A DNA stretch of 64,000 nt, taken from Trichoplax adhaerens. Lineage: Eukaryota > Placozoa > Uniplacotomia > Trichoplacea > Trichoplacidae. Both the position numbers and the translations under genes were made by a program. This document shows, in pieces, positions 44,201 through 64,000 of the stretch. The notes beneath the pieces are model-generated. The model ran no database searches and was not told where the DNA came from. It worked only from the letters and a program-made list of their open reading frames with translations. Every line of letters starts with the position of its first letter. The first letter of the stretch is position 1. The DNA lies in assembly GCF_000150275.1 (NCBI RefSeq), contig NW_002060951.1:1746297-1810296 (forward strand), given 5' to 3'.

Positions 44201-44574
44201 AACTTGATATACTGTATTGTACAGTACTGTACGGTACAGTATATAGTACACCATTTACAGTAGATTGTTAAGGTACTGTACTGTACTGTACACGTGTGCT
44301 GTACAGTATACAGTACTGTAAATCAATAAGGAATCAATTAATTACATCGTTAATATGCACTTGTGCCGTCATTAATTGCTCTGTACAGTACTACTGTATA
44401 TTGTACTGTACTGTACTGTACTGTATTAGGAGGTGTTAGAGATCAGGTCGGCGTGACCCTACTGACCGTCACATGACTATGGTACGATAAGACAAGGCTG
44501 CATTGTTTGCTTCTCACGAGATGGTGCTATATTCTATTTATATACAATAAAACAATGGCGATTACCAGTGCCAA
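41281..44574. other. Intergenic region before tRNA-Gln
   Basis: No gene is recognised. A 68-codon frame at 41841-42047 and coding-like pieces to about 42280 (see findings) may be a small gene or a relic. Scattered TACAGTAC words appear from 43200 on, thickening into the cluster before the tRNA. Confidence 0.5.
44205..44430. repeat. GTAC-palindrome repeat cluster, upstream of tRNA-Gln
   Basis: Overlapping GTACAGTACTGTACGGTACA, CTGTACTGTACTGTACACGT and GTACTGTACTGTACTGTACT words occur in a ~225-base stretch. It ends about 145 bases before the tRNA. Confidence 0.8.
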
Positions 44575-44646
44575 GGCCCCATGGTGTAATGGTTAGCACT
44601 TTGGACTTTGAATCCAACGATCCGAGTTCGAGTCTCGGTGGGACCT
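44575..44646 (+). tRNA. tRNA-Gln (anticodon TTG)
   Basis: The gene is 72 bases and intronless. The anticodon loop CTTTGAA carries TTG, flanked by the stem TTGGA/TCCAA. The A box (TGTAATGGTTAGCA) and B box (GAGTTCGAGTC) are both present. The acceptor stem GGCCCCA/TGGGACC has one C-A mismatch at position 3. Discriminator base T is 44646. A T-rich Pol III terminator follows at about 44656-44667. Confidence 0.95.
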
Positions 44647-44655
44647 CTCTGAATT

Positions 44656-44667
44656 TTTACTTTTTTT
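44656..44667 (+). terminator. Pol III terminator of tRNA-Gln
   Basis: Two T runs (TTTTT and TTTTTTT, split by AC) lie 10-21 bases after the tRNA 3' end, the expected oligo-T stop for RNA polymerase III. Confidence 0.7.
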
Positions 44668-44670
44668 AAC

Positions 44671-44905
44671 TTATAAACTAAGTAAATGTTCTCATTTATG
44701 GGTTATACTGTACTTTATAGTACTGTACTGTAGAAGATTTTTGTAATCTGTGTCATGCACTACCAGATGGCTTAATAAGTACTGCACTCTTATAAACTAA
44801 GTAAATGTTCTCATTCTATGGGTTATACTGTATAGTACTGTACTATAGAAGAATTTTTGTAATCTGTGTCAGCCACTGCTAGTCGGCTTAATATACTGTA
44901 CTCTA
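44671..44905. repeat. Tandem direct duplication downstream of tRNA-Gln
   Basis: Two adjacent copies of about 115 bases start at about 44671 and 44790. Both open with TTATAAACTAAGTAAATGTT and continue CTCATT..ATGGGTTATACTGTA, TAGTACTGTACT, TTTTTGTAATCTGTGTCA and GGCTTAATA. They differ by a few substitutions and small indels. Confidence 0.9.
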
Positions 44906-46218
44906 AAGAACTTTATACTAAAGTATCCTGTAATTCAACATTTGAGAATTTCTGGCTTATTATAAGTGATTGCAATAGGGTTGAAGTACAGTAACGCAAA
45001 TATTTACTGTATAAAAGCTTGGGTTATTGATTCTGCAGTTGGGTAACGACTTAGCTTTCATTCTGCTGAATTTTGAGAATTTCTTGAATTTGATTAGTAA
45101 ATTAATTGTATGTATTTCTTAAATTGCCTGTAATATATGTTGTATAATTCTTAATTAAAAATATATGAACGCCGCCATTATAATAAAAATAGATAGTAGT
45201 CATCAAAATGTGTGCATATGGTAGAACAGCCATTTAACACTAATGAACCTGACAGTGAATACAGCAAGCATTTATCCATTGAGTTTATACAGTAATCACT
45301 ACGCATGCAAACGACGCAGTGTCAGGAATATCTGCTCAGGATGTAATATACATACAGTAAATTTATAGCGTAACAGACAATAATTACAATTAATCGCAAC
45401 TATTAATACTTTATGTCCTTAGATCAATTCATTCATAGCAGTAGCAACTTTTAACTGCATTACCGTACGATAAATTTTTAAAAGAACTAAAATTCATTAA
45501 AAAAATTATTTTAAATATGTTTTATTTTGTACGTATAATAACGTGGCCATATACGTTCATATGTAATTTTAGTAGTGTTATAAAAAAACATCTCAAATTG
45601 CAACCGTTTGAGGAATTGTACATTCTTCAGATGTGTATAAAGAAAAGAATTTAAACAATTGCTATTCGCACAATCAATGTAATTGCAATTCGGCCGGTAA
45701 ATGCGCTACTGCGCTGAAAGTTTCAGATATAATGCACTGTACATTGTCAACAAACATCTGCACCGGACGACCAACTAATTAATCCAACTATTATTGAAAC
45801 ATCAATCATTGCTTTCTAACTGGTATGGACCTAATTTTTTAAAGTTATGGTTATATAATAGCGATATCATCTCTGTAGCTGCAACAGGTAAAATGTATAT
45901 GTTTATGGAATAGTTAGACTTTGCGAATGCTGCTAAGAAATACCAAGACAATGTACCAAAGATCAATATATCACATTATTGTGGTAATGTGACTGACAAT
46001 AATGCACCGTATATATTAGTGGACAAGTTAATTCGAAATGTGTACAGAAGTAGTGTATTGAAATACAAAGACATCCAAATATTACACTTAACGTATTGCT
46101 GATAGGACAAAATTATTAAAGATGACGAAAATTTTAAGTAATATCAATGAATTAATTAAACGCCAGTAATAAGCCTCGACTACTATGGATTGTTAAGTAT
46201 TATAATTTTTTGAATTGC
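44906..46218. other. Intergenic region downstream of ADRM1
   Basis: AT-rich DNA lying 3' of ADRM1 (which is on the minus strand). It contains a coding-like relic at 45779-46102 (separate entry); nothing else is recognised. Confidence 0.5.
45779..46102 (+). pseudogene. Coding-like relic with an in-frame stop, unknown family
   Basis: One frame runs 108 codons from 45779 to TGA at 46100-46102. It is broken by a single TAG at 45911-45913 and has no start codon in a suitable place. The product has protein-like composition: SNWYGPNFLKLWLYNSD before the stop, and AAKKYQDNVPKINISHYC and NAPYILVDKLIRNVYRSS after it. A neighbouring frame just upstream (SAPDDQLINPTIIETS, about 45755-45800) suggests an additional frameshift. 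I cannot name a family. It could be a decayed gene, or chance in AT-rich DNA. Confidence 0.35.
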
Positions 46219-49200
46219 CTATGGGTCTACATCCATCTTTCCTTCAGCATCCTTATGATCATTGTCGCTATTTTTTTCATCTTTGTCACTTGTCGATGAT
46301 TCTAAAGTCAATACGAATATTTATTATTCGTAAGGGCTTAGCTAAGGCTTTTGTTACATACGCAAGGGTTACATAATGCTTACTTAGTTATTCAACTATG
46401 TAGATACTTACGTTCTTTCGATTCTGACGATTTGGTATTATCAGAAGAAGGTGGTGGGGTGTTATCCTGTAAAGTACCGGCCCTAGCAGCAGTCTCTAGA
46501 GCTCTTGCAAATACTGTCACATCTGAAAGTATTAAAGAAATTATTATTGCGATCTATCACTCGATAATTTCCTATGCTCTATCAGGCAGGACAAATATAC
46601 CATGTCTGTTTGTACAATATATGACATATACACGCGGATGCAGATCTCACCTCCTTGACCAGCCGCGTCAAGTGCGTCAGCCATTCCAAGTTGATCCATC
46701 ATGGAACCAAGCTGACCGGATTGAAGTGCTGTGCTAAACGAACTTAATGCCTACTCCAAGTAATGTTGGTATTGATACATCATTAATTAATGTAATTTTT
46801 CACCGCATATATGTGCATCACTACATCTCTACTAGATATCGCGGTGTATATGACTTAGATTAAGAAAGCATAAAAGTTACAAGAATATATCTTTATATCA
46901 ATACAGTAATCGATGAGATCAGTATTAGTAAACTATACCTGCTGAAAAGGAGGCGACGTTAACGTTTCTCGTAAGCGTTCGCTAGTATTCTCATTTTCGC
47001 TACCAGGGGGTAAGAATGGCCGTAACTGCTGCAATAATTGCGAGTTACTACTTAGTGACGAAACTGCAGCTTCATCCAACATCTGATTTAAGTCAACTTC
47101 TACTAATAGGAGGGAATATCATAACAATTAAGATAGTTTCATCACTAGCATAATGTATTGAAACATAAAGTAAAATTTTGTCTAACGATTTTCAACTGAT
47201 ACAATACAATTACAAATCTTTCGGAGTAGTGATATCATTCAGAAAGAAATTAATTTTAATATTACTATATTTACAGCATAACAAATATTTCGACTACGCT
47301 GCACTACCTTATTATACCGTAAAACTTACCAGGTCTTTGTTGTGAATCCATAGCTTTTCATTGTTTTATTTTTGATTGTTAAAGATATTTCCAACGTATC
47401 ATTAAAAGTATTCAATGTTAAAATTTAATTCTAAGTTATATTACAGTATCATTATTGTACAGTAATTAATTCTCAAAGCTATTTACCTGGCAATCCTGCT
47501 AGAATATTCTGAATGTCACTCAGTTGAGTAGTACGTTGTTGTTGTGGTGTGGTTGTGTTCCTATCATCGGCTGCATTAACAACATTTGGTGTTGCGGTTG
47601 CTGGTCGTGAATTTCCCTGGCTGTTCGAGTTACTGGATGCAACTGCAGCTGGTGACGAGTGAGGGCGACTAGGGCGAGATATACCCGAACTATATGTATT
47701 ATGAAGAAATTCAATTTAAATTCAACGAGGGTTACAAAACGCAGGTAATATAATAGATCTAAGACCGCTTTGTAGTCCAATGTGTTTGTATACTCGTACT
47801 TAGGGTAAAATCTCACTTATTAGCAGTTAATAATGATAACATTACTAGTTAGACTTACAGCAATCCAGTCGTATCTAAAGCGTCAACATTGGGCAGGCCA
47901 GGATTTGCGCCTCCAAATCCGTACATTCTCATTAATTCTATTTCAAGTTTCCAAACATAGGTTAGATTAGATAAATTGATATTTGAACTAAAGTCGGAGG
48001 GTGAAATAGTAACTTAAATGTGCGTGAAGGAAGTAATGGACTTTAGACAGGCCATAGGTATCATGATTAGCAAAATGCGTGTATAATATTCAGGTTATGA
48101 CAAAGGGATAGACACAACCAACGTTAGCAATTTCGACTAAATACACACGCTTATCATACCAGAATTTGACATGGAGCCAGCGGAACTCAAGGCAGCACTT
48201 GGATTATTTAATACTTCGTTAACCTTATTACAATTAACTTCATCTTTATCAGTTTTGATATCCTGCATCCAAAAGAAAAGCTTTCGAGCTGAATTGCGAA
48301 ATTTCAATACATATACTCGTCCAGTAGTACATTGGGTAACTCGACTAAAGTTTACATCTTCGGGAAAGATAATCAAGTCCTAGAATTAGAGAATGGAAAT
48401 ATAACTATTTCACCTTTACAGAATTTGATGTTCATACCATCAGTTCATAACTTTTAAGGTCATTTCAGTGTGTAAGAGACCCAACTATCTGACTGGGTCT
48501 AGTGTGCAGTTTACTGATATTGTAGTTGTGCCACTGCAAAGTACAGTACATGAAGGCAAGCAAAGTTCAATCTAACAATTTATTGCTTATCGGTTATTTC
48601 GTATTATCACTATGCCAGTTCAACTACTCCAGTACTTATACATCCAATATAAATAGGGTATTTTAGGTGTCGAATGATGTCTTCAATGTTGAATAAGTTC
48701 AACATTTTGAGAGACTAGTCCTAAACGTTGGGGACAACGCTTAGGCTAGGGAATTTTACCCTGAATTTTACTATCCGAAATTTGGGCTAGTTCCTAAGCA
48801 TTTATGAAATAGGAAAAGGCAAGATGGTATTTCGTAAAATAAATATAGGCTGGTATCTTCTCGTTTCGTTGCGTTAATTACTAAGATTTACAGGAAGCAC
48901 CAAGATGCTACGGAAGCTACTCCCAATTGTGAGTCAAATGAATAAAAATGATAAGCAAAGAATGAACTTTTACATGTGTTATAACTTGAGCATTAGTAAA
49001 AAGCAGAGCACAGTCTGTAAAGCACATATCGGTTAGTTTAACACTTTAACCGAATTATGACAGAGTCATTGGACTGTAGTCTATCTTACTAGCTGTATGA
49101 TATCATCACTTGTGTGATTTTCATTCAAAATTAATCGTTTGCACACTACGACATCAGCGACCAGTTCAGTGTAATTGTATAGTCATTCTGAATTGAATGG

Positions 49201-49640
49201 TTACTATACCATTGTAGTAAAGCGCTGTGCTTTGGCATTAGCCAACTGGTGATTACTATCATGGACATTTCGCTGGCTACTACTTCTATTTTATTACTGG
49301 ACTGTTTTGCTAGAAATCCAATTCAAGGAGTATACTTGTGTCGATTTTGTCATTTATTGCTAATTGTTTTCAATTACAATTCAGATGTGAATCAATTCAA
49401 TATTGTACAACTTACATCGTCAACTTTACCAGTGGTCCTATCTTTCCAACAGAAATGCATTAAACTATCATCACCCTGAAATACATATAGAAGTCCTTTT
49501 CGTTGATCTGGCTTGACCAATTTTCCAGTCATCGTCATTTTACCAGCCTTAAATTCGACGAGATTGCGATGTTGTGGTAAACGCATATTCTGCCCTAAAT
49601 TACCGAATAAATTTTGAGAATAGCCACCTGGAAAGGACAT
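46219..49640 (-). CDS. ADRM1: Proteasomal ubiquitin receptor ADRM1/Rpn13
   Basis: ADRM1 is a 26S proteasome subunit. Its N-terminal Pru domain binds ubiquitin and Rpn2, and its C-terminal DEUBAD domain recruits and activates UCH37. The protein is 402 residues; the human one is 407. Exons in coding order: 49416-49640, 48160-48379, 47859-47937, 47487-47689, 47330-47353, 46939-47102, 46651-46750, 46412-46522, 46219-46301. The Pru domain (about 25-135) shows [33 protein letters not shown] and [21 protein letters not shown] Ser/Thr/Gln-rich linker follows. The DEUBAD-type region (about 250-345) has [20 protein letters not shown] and [20 protein letters not shown]. The acidic C terminus ends GKMDVDP. 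Exon 47330-47353 is only 24 bases. Every junction keeps phase. The gene is head-to-head with SCRIB. Confidence 0.95.
48380..49415 (-). other. ADRM1 intron 1
   Basis: This is the longest ADRM1 intron (1.04 kb). No nested gene or repeat is recognised. Confidence 0.7.
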
Positions 49641-49969
49641 AATGACTGTCTTGAAACTGCTTAATTCTTGGAATTCACTTTCAAGCTTCCAAGTTATTAT
49701 TGCGGTTGTACTCTTTCGAATACTGACTGAATACGGTAGTTCAACGATCTTTTGGTCGGGTTGTTACAATACTGTAGTGACGTCTGCTGAATGCCAGCGG
49801 ATCCGTACTAACGTGGTGTACGATAGTGTCGTGCTTCAGTAGCTTCTTGCGTAAACGCGGTAATAGCATAGAGTCGAGTCATTCAGTAGTCAGCATTGCA
49901 GGTAGCTGAGTCTTTTTTGTGCCTTTATGACCGAGCAGCCTCTCGTGACTTGTGTATTAATCCAGAATG

Positions 49970-50065
49970 ATACTGTACACTGTACACTGTACACTGTAGC
50001 GTATCCAGTACTGTACACAGTGTACAGTACTGCATAAATGAGTGAAATACAGCACTGTACTGTAC
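49970..50065. repeat. GTAC-palindrome repeat cluster A between ADRM1 and SCRIB
   Basis: Three TGTACACTG repeats in a row are followed by AGTACTGTACACAGTGTACAG and CAGCACTGTACTGTACATAC. It is the same palindromic family as elsewhere in the window. Confidence 0.75.
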
Positions 50066-50559
50066 ATACGCATACTTGCGTCACAGCTAGTATTCACATC
50101 TGTACTAGGACGTACTACGTACCGATGCAGGCCGACGACCAACGGCAGCTTTTTCTTTTCTTTTGCCAGAGTCAAGGTCTACAGTCTCCAGTACTGTACA
50201 CTGTAACTCCATTCTTTCTTCTTTCCAGCAGCCCATGTGTGAGTGGACACGACTCGGTCCAGTTCAGTCCACAACGATGGATACTGCTGTAGGACAATCA
50301 CACGGTGGAACTTGTCGGTTGCTTTTTGTTCATAGTTGCAGACTTGCAGGCATATTTGACAGTTGGGTCCCACGCTAGTTCAATCGCAGCAGTATGCTAG
50401 CGACTACTGTAAAATAGCACTGGGGACTTGTCGATTTTATCCAGAAGTTCCCGATGATACTCATTCTCATCTTTCAATGAAGAAGATAGCATAATCAGTC
50501 TCTACGTTGTTATACTGTAGATTGACTGAATGTCCCCTTTTTCTTCTTCATTTACTGTA

Positions 50560-50860
50560 CTGTACAGATGAGAGCGATGACTGGTGAGTATCATTTTTGC
50601 ATAAGAGAGAAGGGGTTTAGACCGTTTGCTACTGGTCCCTGAGTATGCTCATCACCCATGGACCCTGGGCCCATGGTTCACAATTATCAGCTTGTCCGAA
50701 TGTGACTCATCGCTACAGTACAGTACAGCACGCTACTGTACTGTCCACCATCCTTACAGTACTGTACAGTACTGTACTCTGTACCGTATTCTACAGTACG
50801 TACTGTAGTACTGCCATGATTAGCCTACAGTACAGTGTACAGTATCAATACTGTGGACTT
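50560..50860. repeat. GTAC-palindrome repeat cluster B between ADRM1 and SCRIB
   Basis: An isolated TACTGTACTGTACAGATGAG near 50553 precedes a dense array at about 50710-50850 (CTACAGTACAGTACAGCACG, ACAGTACTGTACAGTACTGT, TACAGTACGTACTGTAGTAC). It ends about 170 bases before the SCRIB start codon. Confidence 0.75.
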
Positions 50861-51000
50861 CATGTACGGTAAGTGAAGATACTGTCGGCGTCAAATAGGC
50901 TGTGACGTGAAGTTCGCCTTTAAACTTGCAAGCCTGTCAACGCGCACTGCCATTGCTCGCTACTGCACACTCCAATTGCTGTATGATCGACTTAAGTTGA

Positions 51001-63718
<12,718 letters not shown>

Positions 63719-64000
63719 TAAAGTCTTAAAAATGGGACAATGATTTCGTAATAATTATATTAATTTTCACGGATTGGTAATGACCTCTAACAATTATCTA
63801 AATTACCTTGAGGTAACATTGAAAGAAAAGTAAATTACTCACTATGGAAGTGTATTGTCATTCTTTATAATTGCATGTACTGAATTGTCTGTTTTAATAT
63901 TATTATGTATTATTCATTTATCACGATCATTTTTATTATCGATGTATTGTAATTTCATACCTATTAGCTATTCGCCTTGCTGCTGTGGAAATTTATCATA

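Noticed and set aside
49890-50378. Several 60-84-codon ORFs between ADRM1 and SCRIB
   Set aside because: Overlapping on both strands, driven by palindromic repeats and a slightly higher GC content; no conserved residues.

Overview
The window is nuclear DNA of an animal. It is AT-rich, and its protein genes are split into many short exons by GT-AG introns, mostly 60-300 bases. It carries animal-specific genes: a Scribble-type LRR + 4-PDZ polarity protein and a class C GABA-B-like receptor. A eukaryotic tRNA-Gln lies between them. Gene density, intron size, base composition and the very basal-animal look of the proteins suggest a placozoan (Trichoplax/Hoilungia type). That assignment is inference, because no species marker is visible.

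Layout: (1) 1-4667 (+), a 5'-truncated ATP-dependent 6-phosphofructokinase, 25 exons in view. (2) 6017-7074 (+), RNA polymerase III subunit RPC10 (POLR3K), 3 exons. (3) 10092-13545 (+), splicing factor BUD13, 5 exons, with a 15-copy 14-residue repeat. (4) 13546-19336, a gene-poor stretch holding a degenerate ~190-base tandem repeat. (5) 19337-31272 (+), a GABA-B-like receptor of 15 exons whose 6.5-kb first intron holds coding-like relics. (6) 32309-36105 (-), an RBBP8/CtIP-like DNA-end-resection factor, 11 exons. (7) 36859-41280 (+), an unidentified coiled-coil protein, 13 exons. (8) 44575-44646 (+), tRNA-Gln(TTG), followed by a tandem duplication. (9) 46219-49640 (-), the proteasomal ubiquitin receptor ADRM1/Rpn13, 9 exons. 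(10) 51028-63718 (+), a full-length Scribble (SCRIB), 34 exons.

The exon chains were assembled by eye from splice sites, reading phase and family conservation. For every gene the exon lengths sum to a whole number of codons. Exon ends that rest on weak donors, and first exons without conserved sequence, are flagged. The genes are housekeeping or cell-biology genes with no operon-like relation. Two pairs are head-to-head: RBBP8 with the coiled-coil gene, and ADRM1 with SCRIB. Each pair shares an intergenic region.

The strongest non-gene signal is a set of dense clusters of short palindromic GTAC-centred repeats (TACAGTACTGTAC type). They lie in the 5' intergenic flanks of POLR3K, BUD13, the coiled-coil gene, the tRNA and SCRIB/ADRM1. 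Other items of interest are a GC-AG intron, stop-free in-frame introns, a receptor binding site that has lost a key glutamate, microexons, and several short coding-like fragments between genes and inside large introns.
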